Of a DNA stretch of 36,518 nucleotides, positions 28,940 through 36,067 are shown piece after piece. Under the pieces are notes generated by a model that saw only the letters and a program-made list of their open reading frames with translations, was not told the origin of the DNA and did no database searches. The translations under genes were made by a program, and so were the position numbers. Every line of letters starts with the position of its first letter. Within the stretch, counting starts at the first letter, position 1. The DNA is from Pseudomonadota bacterium (GTDB lineage: Bacteria; Pseudomonadota; Gammaproteobacteria; Steroidobacterales; Woeseiaceae), in assembly GCA_022563195.1 (NCBI GenBank), contig JADFNV010000029.1, forward strand, positions 1 through 36,518, given 5' to 3'.

Positions 28940-29054
28940 ATCCTGCCTAGTAAGACTTTATGTACCGCATAGTGGGATAAGGCTATCCCCGTACTGAACG
29001 GTTGTCAACTGCGTGCCCGGTAAAATCTGCATCTCGCTTGTCAACGCGGTTGGC
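28940..29054. repeat. 115-bp direct repeat, copy A (left side of the five-gene cassette)
   Basis: The copy runs from ATCCTGCCTAG to GCGGTTGGC and matches copy B at 33980-34094 at about 97 of 115 positions, without gaps, in the same orientation. It begins 16 nt upstream of the BNR-repeat gene start and ends 3 nt before the aldehyde dehydrogenase stop codon. It contains the promoter and operator of the BNR-repeat gene plus a degenerate TTGTCA where copy B has the TTGACA of the divergent DUF885 promoter. Confidence 0.9.
28963..29008 (-). promoter_or_regulatory. sigma-70-like promoter and operator for the BNR-repeat gene
   Basis: On the minus strand TTGACA (29008-29003), a 17-bp spacer and TAGCCT (28985-28980) form a plausible promoter. 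Directly downstream, over the expected transcription start, lies the imperfect palindrome TCCCACTATGCGGTA (28977-28963), of pattern T-x-CC-x-C-xxx-G-x-GG-x-A. The position suits a repressor. The form recalls IclR-family operators; that link is inference. Confidence 0.65.
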
Positions 29055-29057
29055 ACC

Positions 29058-30566
29058 TCAGGACCGCTCGAAGATGACGGTCTTCGAGTGAAGATAGCCG
29101 TCCAGCGACTCCGGTCCCAGGTCCCTGCCGTAGCCTGACGCCTTCTTGCCGCCCTCGGGCAGTCCGGGGTACGGGAAGCCGGGCGAGTTCACCGAGACCT
29201 TGCCGCACTCCAATCCGTCGATCATCGCCTCAGCGTGGCCGAGGCTCGATGTCCAGACGGTGGCGGCGAGTCCGTACGGGGTTCCGTTCGCAGCCTGCAA
29301 CACATCGGTCTCGTCGTCGAACGGGTAAACCGAGAGCACTGGACCGAAGACCTCCTCCTGGGTTATCGCTGCCCCGTGCTCGGCGCCGGTGACGATCGTG
29401 GGAGCCACGAAGAAACCTTGCTCGGGGATGGAGTGGCTCGAAATGAGCTCGGCCCCGTCGCTCTCGGCGGCGTCGATGTACCCGTCGACCCGTTCCTTGT
29501 GGCGCCGACTGATCACCGGCCCGAGCGTCGTGGCCGGGTCGAGGCTGTTCCCGAGGACGTGCTTCGATGCGAGAGATGCGACCCGGTTCACGATGTCGTC
29601 GTAGGCCTTTTTCTGCACATACAGCCGGGAGCCGGCCACGCAAATCTGTCCGGAATTCAGGAAGATCGCCTCTGCTGCACCCGCAGCCGCAGCCTCGAGG
29701 TCGGCGTCGGCGAAGATGATCGTAGGCGACTTGCCGCCTAGCTCCAGAGACACGGGTTTGGTGTGTGAAGCGGCTGCTCGGCCAACGGCGATCCCCGTCG
29801 TGGTCGAGCCCGTGAAGAAGACCTTGCTGACCAGCGGGTGCTCAATGAGCGGCTGACCGGCTTCCGGCCCAGTCCCCGTGACGATGTTCACGACCCCCGG
29901 TGGGAAGCCGGCATCAAGGACCAGATCTCCCAGGAACAGTGCCGTGAGCGACGTGTCCTCGGCCGGCTTCAGGACGATGGTGCATCCGGCGGCAAGCGCG
30001 GGCGCCACTTTCCAGATCGCCAGCATGAACGGCACGTTCCACGGAATGATACCGCCGACGACACCGACGGGCTCGCGGCGGGTTTGACCCATCACCCGGT
30101 TGCCGAACGGACTCTCGAACGCCATGGTCCGCCCAGCGATCTTCGTCGGCCATCCCGCCATGTAGCGCAGGACATCCGCGGCTCCCGCGATGTCGAGGTT
30201 GTGAGCCAGGGGCAACGGCATCCCGTTGTCGAGCGACTCGAGAAAGGCCAGCGTCTCGATGTTCTCATCGATGAGGGTTGCGAGCCGGTGCATGAGGGAC
30301 TCGCGTGTTGCCGGGCTCACCTTCGTCCAGGATGAGGATCGCAGTGCCGAGTCCGCCGCCTGAACTGCGGCGTCCACATCCTCGGATCGCCCGCGCGCGA
30401 TGTGTGAGATCACGTCTCCGGTGGACGGGTCGACAACTTCAATTTCCTCACCCGACCCAGAAGGTCGCTTCGTACCTCCGACGAGGTGTGCCGGTGCACT
30501 TCGCAGGAACTCCTGGACCTCCCGCGGTGCAGAGGTGACTGACGTCGCTTGCTGTTGCGTTGACAT
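29058..30566 (-). CDS. aldehyde dehydrogenase (NAD(P)+-dependent)
   Basis: This 502-residue enzyme of the ALDH superfamily oxidises an aldehyde to the carboxylate. The catalytic Glu is about residue 275 in LELGGKSP and the catalytic Cys about 309 in NSGQICVAGSRL. The nucleotide-binding region has PWNVPF, VLKPAEDTSLTA and FTGSTTTG. The closing GGKKASGYGRDLGPESLDGY is typical of betaine/phenylacetaldehyde-type members. The gene begins 29 nt after the first cyclase gene with a good AAGGAGA site. It is the last gene of the cassette and its stop lies 3 nt from repeat copy A. The substrate is unknown; it probably takes the aldehyde formed by the upstream dehydrogenases. Confidence 0.95.
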   Translation of the reverse strand: MSTQQQATSVTSAPREVQEFLRSAPAHLVGGTKRPSGSGEEIEVVDPSTGDVISHIARGRSEDVDAAVQAADSALRSSSWTKVSPATRESLMHRLATLIDENIETLAFLESLDNGMPLPLAHNLDIAGAADVLRYMAGWPTKIAGRTMAFESPFGNRVMGQTRREPVGVVGGIIPWNVPFMLAIWKVAPALAAGCTIVLKPAEDTSLTALFLGDLVLDAGFPPGVVNIVTGTGPEAGQPLIEHPLVSKVFFTGSTTTGIAVGRAAASHTKPVSLELGGKSPTIIFADADLEAAAAGAAEAIFLNSGQICVAGSRLYVQKKAYDDIVNRVASLASKHVLGNSLDPATTLGPVISRRHKERVDGYIDAAESDGAELISSHSIPEQGFFVAPTIVTGAEHGAAITQEEVFGPVLSVYPFDDETDVLQAANGTPYGLAATVWTSSLGHAEAMIDGLECGKVSVNSPGFPYPGLPEGGKKASGYGRDLGPESLDGYLHSKTVIFERS

Positions 30567-30595
30567 TTTCGCGTCTCCTTCTATCTGTCTTCGTG

Positions 30596-31369
30596 CTAGC
30601 TGATCCGGTAGCTCCCGTCCGGGTCAAGGATGGCGACGACACGGACTCCGCATCCGTCGCCCTCGGTCCATCGCCACGGAAAGGTAGCAAATGTGCATCG
30701 CCTGCCCGTCACCGCATCGAGGTCTCCACCGACATTCTCAATACCGGGTATCCCGTTTCCCATGAGAATCTTGTGGGCGGGCTCCCAGTGAGGGAAGTCC
30801 ACGGCGGGGTCGTGCCCGAACTCTCGTCGGTACTCCTCGATGAGATGAGGGTGAGACGGTCCCGGTCCATGCTCGACGAGTTTCGTGCCGAGCGGATGGT
30901 CCATGGCCTGGACGCCGATGCCGACAAGCTTCACCTGCCGCTCGACGAGCCAGCGGGCGGAATCGTCGTAGAGGCCGGGTGAGTAGTTGAAGTAGTCGTC
31001 GTTGTCGCCGAACAGCCGATGCGACCCGGTGTTGATCATCACGATGTCGTGGGGCTGGATGCGCGGCTCGGCTGCTTCGAGGTCGTCGGCAGTAATCACT
31101 TCCCACCGGCCTTTCGGAATCGAGACGGCTACCCCCGTGCCGAAGAAGCGCCACGTTTCGTAACCCGTGATGGTCGGCCAGTCGGCCGTGACGTGAACGG
31201 GTGCGTCCATGTGTGTCCCGCGATGCATGATCGCATCCATTTCGTGGACTAACTGCCCATCCTTGGCGTGGAATTGTATCTGGTTGACGCGGATGCCGGG
31301 AGAGGAGGGCCACTCCGGCATTCCGTGGCCCCATGCATGGCTCAGGTCGTAAAATTCAAGGCCGCTCAC
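30596..31369 (-). CDS. cyclase family (kynurenine formamidase/isatin hydrolase-like) metallohydrolase, paralogue 1
   Basis: This 257-residue member of the PF04199 cyclase family includes kynurenine formamidase and isatin hydrolase, which hydrolyse amide or lactam bonds with zinc or manganese. The metal motif H-x-GTH-x-D-x-P-x-H is complete: H49, H53, D55 and H59 in MHRGTHMDAPVH. Other marks are YDLSHAWGHGMPEW, DIVMINTGSHR and the late GIPGIENVGGDLDAV. The start is GTG at 31369, overlapping the upstream cyclase stop as GTGA. It is paired with a second, diverged copy. The cassette context suggests ring or lactone opening before oxidation, which is inference. Confidence 0.9.
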   Translation of the reverse strand: MSGLEFYDLSHAWGHGMPEWPSSPGIRVNQIQFHAKDGQLVHEMDAIMHRGTHMDAPVHVTADWPTITGYETWRFFGTGVAVSIPKGRWEVITADDLEAAEPRIQPHDIVMINTGSHRLFGDNDDYFNYSPGLYDDSARWLVERQVKLVGIGVQAMDHPLGTKLVEHGPGPSHPHLIEEYRREFGHDPAVDFPHWEPAHKILMGNGIPGIENVGGDLDAVTGRRCTFATFPWRWTEGDGCGVRVVAILDPDGSYRIS

Positions 31370-32214
31370 TTCGCTTCTCCCGTCTCGATTCGATAGTCAC
31401 CTCGGTCGTCCCGCAGGGCGACCAGTCTCACTGGGCAGGCGTCACCTTCGGGCCACCGCCAAGGGAACGACTGGATCGTGACCCGCTTGCCGAGGAGGAG
31501 GTCGACATCGCCCCCCACGTTCTCGATAGTGGGGATCTCCGCCTCGAGTAGCGCCCGGTGAGCCGGATGAAGCTTCGGGAAGTCTTCGGCTGCGACTCTG
31601 CCCGTTTCCGACTCGTACCGAGGGACGAGGTACGGCGCGAGAGGGCCACCTCGATGATCGGCGAGTTGTGTCGCCAACGGGTGGTCGACATACGGTGTGT
31701 CGACGCCCACGAGCTTTGCTCCGGCATCACGCAGCCACAGGGCCGCCTCCGGGGCAAGGCCTGGGCCATGACCGAAGTAGTCCTGGCTGTCGGAATAACG
31801 CCGGTGCCATCCGGTGACGATCAGCACGATGTCACCCACTGCGACCGCAGGTGTTGCCGACTCGAGGTCGGCCGCGGTGACGAGTTCCCACTGCTCTTTC
31901 GGGATATCGAGAACGACACCGTTGCCGAAGAACAGCCCCAGGGGGAGCGTGCCGATACCCGCGGCTCGCTGGACGAGATGGATGGGTGCGTTGACGTGGG
32001 TGCCCGTGTGCATCACCGTACGAATGCGCTGGGCCATGACGCCGTGACGAGCGTGCGTCACGGAACGCTCGATCCGCGTGTCCGGGTAGCCGGGGTAGGC
32101 CGGTGCCCCGTGGCCCCACGGGTGACTCAATTCGTACAGCTCGAGGCCGGTCTGAGGATCGACTACCGGGCTCGACGCAGGTGTGGGTTCGTGGCGCGTG
32201 ACGCTGGGATTCAT
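31366..32214 (-). CDS. cyclase family metallohydrolase, paralogue 2 (metal-motif Asp replaced by Asn)
   Basis: This 282-residue paralogue of the next gene has the same framework (LYELSHPWGHGAPAYPGYP, DIVLIVTGWHR, EIPTIENVGGDVDLLLGKR) but a 20-residue longer N-terminus. In the metal motif the aspartate is replaced: MHTGTHVNAPIH gives H69, H73, N75 and H79. In known members the Asp is a metal ligand, so this copy may bind metal differently, use another substrate, or serve as a non-catalytic partner of paralogue 1. It overlaps the hydroxyacyl-CoA dehydrogenase gene by ATGA and paralogue 1 by GTGA, so the two should be made in similar amounts, as for a heteromer. Confidence 0.88.
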   Translation of the reverse strand: MNPSVTRHEPTPASSPVVDPQTGLELYELSHPWGHGAPAYPGYPDTRIERSVTHARHGVMAQRIRTVMHTGTHVNAPIHLVQRAAGIGTLPLGLFFGNGVVLDIPKEQWELVTAADLESATPAVAVGDIVLIVTGWHRRYSDSQDYFGHGPGLAPEAALWLRDAGAKLVGVDTPYVDHPLATQLADHRGGPLAPYLVPRYESETGRVAAEDFPKLHPAHRALLEAEIPTIENVGGDVDLLLGKRVTIQSFPWRWPEGDACPVRLVALRDDRGDYRIETGEAK

Positions 32215-33152
32215 ATGCTTCTCTTTGATTTGAGCGGTTCGGGGTCAACTTCGGCTTGCGACGTCCGGGTGTTCCATCGATCGAGCCGGTCGCGGACCGC
32301 TTTCGCCGCTGATGGGGTCCAGGTTCGGAAGCCGGCGCCGGCATCCATGCCGAGTTCGCCCTTGTCGACTTTCTCTATGAGGTAGGGGTGAGCGCCGGCC
32401 GTTCTGTCCAGCGTCGGCATGAGGCTATCGTGGATCGCGAGGGTGAGGTCGAGCCCGACGAGGTCCGACTGCTCCATCGGACCGAGCACGGCCATTCGGG
32501 CTCCGAACCCGAGCTTGACGACGTCGTCGATCGTGGCGGCGTCGCAAACGCCGTCTGCGATAAGCGCAATCGCCTCACGTTTCAGGGCGTGCTGGAGCCG
32601 GTTCCCGATGAGTCCGGGGACCGCCCGCTGCAGCAACACCGGCGCCATCCCGGCACCTTTGAGCCAGTCGACGACGGTGTCCATTGCCAGTTTGTCGGTG
32701 TCTGGTCCGGGTGCGACCTCGACCAGAGGGATGGCATAGGGCGGGTTCCAGAAGTGGGCGTAGACCAGTCGCCCAGGGTTCGGAAAGCCCTGAGCGAAAC
32801 TCTCGATCGGCAGCGATGAGGTGTTCGTGCCGACCACGACGTCCGGCCTCGCCGCCCCACCGAGTTCGTCGAACAGAGCCCGCTTGATGGCGGTGTCCTC
32901 CGGGGCGGCCTCGATGATCAGATCGGCTTGTTGGACGACCTCGTTCAGGTCACCGGAAATGAGAATGTCGGAAGCGTGCGGACGATGGAGCGCCGTCGCC
33001 ACCTCTCGGAGGCGGTCACTCGCCCGATCGCGCGCCGATCGATCGGGATCATACAACCGAACGTGGTGATCGCTGCGGGCAAAGACAAAGGCGATGGCCG
33101 TCCCCATGCGTCCTGCGCCGAGGACCGCGACGTTCGGTAGTCTGCTCATCAT
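32211..33152 (-). CDS. 3-hydroxyacyl-CoA dehydrogenase family protein
   Basis: This 313-residue NAD-dependent dehydrogenase has a Rossmann domain (VAVLGAGRMGTAIAFVFARS, then the acidic VRLYDPD that prefers NAD), EAAPEDTAIKRALFDELG, the NTSSLPIE segment and the catalytic-His region AHFWNPPYAIPLVEVAPG. A C-terminal helical domain (PGLIGNRLQHALKREAIALI, GPMEQSDLVGLDLTLAI) follows. The WNPP in place of the usual FNP suggests the carnitine/gulonate dehydrogenase-like side of the family, acting on a free hydroxy acid rather than a CoA ester. It overlaps both neighbours by 4 nt. The substrate is not determined. Confidence 0.9.
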   Translation of the reverse strand: MMSRLPNVAVLGAGRMGTAIAFVFARSDHHVRLYDPDRSARDRASDRLREVATALHRPHASDILISGDLNEVVQQADLIIEAAPEDTAIKRALFDELGGAARPDVVVGTNTSSLPIESFAQGFPNPGRLVYAHFWNPPYAIPLVEVAPGPDTDKLAMDTVVDWLKGAGMAPVLLQRAVPGLIGNRLQHALKREAIALIADGVCDAATIDDVVKLGFGARMAVLGPMEQSDLVGLDLTLAIHDSLMPTLDRTAGAHPYLIEKVDKGELGMDAGAGFRTWTPSAAKAVRDRLDRWNTRTSQAEVDPEPLKSKRSI

Positions 33153-33970
33153 CCCGCCGTGTAGCCGCCGTCGACGTACATGACCTGACCGGTGCAGAAA
33201 TCCGAGGCGGGAGACAGCAGGTAGATGGCCATGCCGAGGAGGTCGTCGACTTCACCGAGCCGACCCAGGGGGATGCGCGCCAGGCTCCGTTTCCGCGTGG
33301 CGAGGCCGAGCTCGTTATCGCCGAACATCCACGCGGTCACCCCCGATCGAAACACCGTCGGTGCGATCGCATTGACGGTGATGCCGTACTGCGCCCATTC
33401 CGTCGCCAGCGAACGCGTCAGCGCGTCCGTGGCGCCCTTCGAAGTGCAGTAGGCCGTGTAGCCGGAGTAGTTGCCGTGACGACCGCGCACTGATGAGATG
33501 AACAGGACTTTGCCGCCTGTTTTCTGGTCGAGGGCTCGCTTGCCGAACGCCTGAGCCATCAGCCACGCCCCACGGACGTTGGCATCCATAACCTTCTCCC
33601 AGTCCGCCAGATCCTGCTCGTGAATGAAGCCGGCCTGGTTGAACCCGGATGCGACGACGAGGAGGTCGACGGACCCGAATGCGTCCACACCTCGCTCAAC
33701 AATGGCCTCGGCGTCCTCGAGACTGTTGGGTCGACGGTTGACGGTCTGTGCCACGCCACCGGCCTCTGTGATCCGTCGGGCTAGGTCGGCGAGCGACTCG
33801 GCATCGCCGGAGGCGAGGGTGAGCTTCGCGCCCATCGCCCCGAGGGTCTCGGCGATGCCGCCCCCCAGTGCTCCCGAGGCGCCGGTAATGACAGCGCTCT
33901 TCCCATCGATGGCGAATCGATCGAGGGGGTGTGGTACCGGATCGTCCGTTGGGCTCGTTTTTGTGGTCAC
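33149..33970 (-). CDS. short-chain dehydrogenase/reductase
   Basis: This 273-residue classical SDR has the dinucleotide loop TGASGALGGGIAE (about 33-45), the catalytic Ser in ISSVRGRHG and the Tyr/Lys pair in YCTSKGA. The C-terminus has the usual GxxxYLLSPASDFCTGQ and VDGGYTAG. It looks like a gluconate 5-dehydrogenase or 3-oxoacyl-ACP reductase-type oxidoreductase. It is the first gene of the five-gene cassette. The start is a GTG at 33970 with AGGA about 12 nt upstream, inside repeat copy B. It probably oxidises an alcohol or hydroxyl group of the cassette's substrate. Confidence 0.93.
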   Translation of the reverse strand: MTTKTSPTDDPVPHPLDRFAIDGKSAVITGASGALGGGIAETLGAMGAKLTLASGDAESLADLARRITEAGGVAQTVNRRPNSLEDAEAIVERGVDAFGSVDLLVVASGFNQAGFIHEQDLADWEKVMDANVRGAWLMAQAFGKRALDQKTGGKVLFISSVRGRHGNYSGYTAYCTSKGATDALTRSLATEWAQYGITVNAIAPTVFRSGVTAWMFGDNELGLATRKRSLARIPLGRLGEVDDLLGMAIYLLSPASDFCTGQVMYVDGGYTAG

Positions 33971-33979
33971 AGCGTTTTT

Positions 33980-34094
33980 ATCCTGCCTAGTAAGAAGTCA
34001 TGTACCGCATAGTGGGATTAGGCTATCCCCGCCATGAATGCTTGTCAACTGCGTGCCCCGAATGATCTGCACGTAGCTTGACAATGCGGTTGGC
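33980..34094. repeat. 115-bp direct repeat, copy B (right side of the five-gene cassette)
   Basis: This is the partner of copy A at 28940-29054, with about 18 differences in 115 positions and no gaps. It starts 9 nt upstream of the SDR start codon and ends within the spacer of the divergent DUF885 promoter. Here both halves of the divergent promoter look intact, whereas copy A keeps only the leftward one, so copy B is more likely the parent sequence. Confidence 0.9.
34003..34048 (-). promoter_or_regulatory. sigma-70-like promoter and operator for the five-gene cassette
   Basis: On the minus strand TTGACA (34048-34043), a 17-bp spacer and TAGCCT (34025-34020) are followed by TCCCACTATGCGGTA (34017-34003). 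Hexamers, spacing and operator are identical to those in copy A, while the spacer bases between them differ, which suggests selection on these elements. Confidence 0.68.
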
Positions 34095-34123
34095 GAATCA
34101 CCATACTATCCCATAATGTGGGC
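34078..34123 (+). promoter_or_regulatory. divergent sigma-70-like promoter and operator for the DUF885 gene
   Basis: TTGACA (34078-34083), an 18-bp spacer and CATACT (34102-34107) precede TCCCATAATGTGGGC (34109-34123), a close relative of the operator in the leftward promoters and in the same position just downstream of the -10 box. The DUF885 start codon lies 73 nt further on. Confidence 0.6.
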
Positions 34124-34196
34124 TTTCGCATCCCACATCGTAGGGTGGCCTCCCGGTTCGAGGGCGCGCCCGAATCAGAACCCGTGGAGAACCGCC

Positions 34197-35984
34197 ATGA
34201 AAGTGCTACCGGCTGCCATGCTGGCAGTCGCCCTGTTTGTCGCAGCATGCGGCAACGAACAAGCCGAGCCGCCGGCCGACGTGGCTGACCCGACCGCGTC
34301 TCTGCACGCGCTATTCGACGAATTTTTCGAACGCGGCCTTGAACTCAACCCGATGCGGGCGTCCACAATTGGCGATTACCGCTTCAACGATCAGTTCGCC
34401 AATTCGATCGGTCCGGAACATCGTGAAGCCAGCCGCCTGCTCGATGAGACGTTCCTCGCGCGCCTCCTGAATATCGAACGCAAGCAACTCTCGCGCCAGG
34501 ACAGATTGAGCTACGACATGTTCCGGCTCAACCGTGAGCAGTCGCTCGAGGGGGAACGATTCCCCGGCCACCTGCAACCGATCAACCAGCGTTTACAGGT
34601 CTTGAATTCATTTGTGCAACTCGGTAGCGGCACCAGCGTTCACCCGTTCAAGACGATTAAAGACTACGATGACTGGTTGTCACGGATCGATGGTTTCGTC
34701 GTGTACGTTGACCAGGCGATCGCCAACATGCGGGAGGGCGTGCGACAGGGCGTGGTGCAACCGCGCATCCTCATGGTCAAGTCCCTGCCGCAGATCGAGT
34801 CGCAGATTGTCGACACGGCACAAGACAGTGGTTTCTGGGCGCCGATCGAAAATATGCCCGACGCATTCAGTAACGAGGAACGGGAACGACTGTCGGTGGC
34901 ATTCAAAGATGCTATCGAGAACAAGGTTATTCCAAGTTATAAACGAGTTGCCAATTTTATCGGCGACGAGTACCTGGCGGCGGCCCGGGACACGGTAGGG
35001 CTGTATGCTTTGCCTGACGGAGCAGAATGGTACGCCTACAACGTCAGGCGTGTTACCACCACTGACCTGGCGCCGGACGAGATCCATCAAATTGGCCTGG
35101 ACGAAGTTGCGCGCATTCACAACGAAATTCGCGGTGTCATGACCGACGTCGGCTTCGAGGGCGACCTCAAGGATTTCTTCGACTACATGAATGGCGAAGA
35201 AAAATTCTATTTCGATGCAGGCGAAGAACTGATTCAGGGCTATCGCGACATGTTCGAACGGATTTCGGCATTGTCGACGAACCTGTTCGACGTTTTCCCG
35301 AAGGGCGGCCTCGAAGTGCGTCGAGTCGAGCCGTTTCGTGAAGCGTCAGCGGGTGGTGCCTCATATCGTACCGGCACGCCGGATGGCAGCCGGGCCGGCG
35401 TTTTTTACGCCAACACCTATGACATCAAGTCGCGTCCAATCTGGGTCATGGAGTCGTTATTTCTGCACGAGGCAATTCCCGGCCACCATTTCCAGCGCTC
35501 CCTCCAAGTAGAAAATGAGGACCTGCCAAACTTCCGGCGCTTTGGTGGCTATTCGGCATTCACCGAAGGCTGGGGTCTCTATGCCGAGACTCTCGGCAAG
35601 GAAATTGGCGTCTATACCGATCCATATCAGTACTTCGGTGCCTTGAACGGCGAGCTCTGGCGCGCTATTCGCCTGGTCGTTGATACCGGCGTGCACACAA
35701 AGCAATGGACGCGACAGGACGTGCTCGACTTCATGTACGCGAATTCGGCGGTAAAAGAAGCGCGTGCCGCTTCTGAAGCCGACCGTGTCATCGCCGTTCC
35801 GGGCCAGGTCCTGGCATACAAGATTGGTCAGCTCAAGATCCGTGAACTGCGCGATGACGCGGAGGAACGTCTGGGTGACCAATTTGACGTCAAAGCATTC
35901 CACACCCAGGTGCTGATGGATGGCCCGATGCCGTTATCGATGCTTGAGGACAAGATCGGCGACTGGGTGGAATCACAACTGTAG
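34197..35984 (+). CDS. DUF885 family metallopeptidase-like lipoprotein
   Basis: This 595-residue predicted lipoprotein has the signal MKVLPAAMLAVALFVAAC with Cys at residue 18. The body is the long helical DUF885 fold and carries the zinc motif HEAIPGHH at residues 424-431 (H424, E425, H430/H431), the family's HExxPGHH. The C-terminal LAYKIGQLKIRELRDDAEE and MPLSMLEDKIGDWV are also typical. Members are thought to be periplasmic carboxypeptidase-like hydrolases. The ATG at 34197 is chosen because GGAGA precedes it and the signal peptide begins there. The coding sequence returns to host-like composition. It is divergent from the cassette and shares its control region. Confidence 0.9.
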   Translation: MKVLPAAMLAVALFVAACGNEQAEPPADVADPTASLHALFDEFFERGLELNPMRASTIGDYRFNDQFANSIGPEHREASRLLDETFLARLLNIERKQLSRQDRLSYDMFRLNREQSLEGERFPGHLQPINQRLQVLNSFVQLGSGTSVHPFKTIKDYDDWLSRIDGFVVYVDQAIANMREGVRQGVVQPRILMVKSLPQIESQIVDTAQDSGFWAPIENMPDAFSNEERERLSVAFKDAIENKVIPSYKRVANFIGDEYLAAARDTVGLYALPDGAEWYAYNVRRVTTTDLAPDEIHQIGLDEVARIHNEIRGVMTDVGFEGDLKDFFDYMNGEEKFYFDAGEELIQGYRDMFERISALSTNLFDVFPKGGLEVRRVEPFREASAGGASYRTGTPDGSRAGVFYANTYDIKSRPIWVMESLFLHEAIPGHHFQRSLQVENEDLPNFRRFGGYSAFTEGWGLYAETLGKEIGVYTDPYQYFGALNGELWRAIRLVVDTGVHTKQWTRQDVLDFMYANSAVKEARAASEADRVIAVPGQVLAYKIGQLKIRELRDDAEERLGDQFDVKAFHTQVLMDGPMPLSMLEDKIGDWVESQL

Positions 35985-36010
35985 AACGATTTCGTGGCAC
36001 GAAAATGGGG

Positions 36011-36043
36011 GTCGAACCGGTCGTGCTGCGAAATCGGTTCGAC
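36011..36043. terminator. putative bidirectional terminator between convergent genes
   Basis: A 9-bp perfect stem (GTCGAACCG and CGGTTCGAC) with a 15-nt loop that can pair further (TCG with CGA) sits 26 nt after the DUF885 stop and 24 nt from the amidohydrolase stop. On the plus strand it is followed by CCTTTCTTCC. The placement between convergent genes supports a shared terminator. Confidence 0.55.
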
Positions 36044-36067
36044 GCCTTTCTTCCGCCTGGAATCGGC

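Noticed and set aside
28940..34094. The flanking repeats as insertion-sequence or transposon ends
   Set aside because: They are direct, not inverted, hold promoter elements, have no transposase gene between or beside them, and no short target duplication is visible.
34124..34150. A fourth operator-like sequence (ATCCCACATCGTAGGGTG) upstream of the DUF885 gene
   Set aside because: The half-sites are one base further apart than in the other three operators and the match is weaker, so it is not counted.
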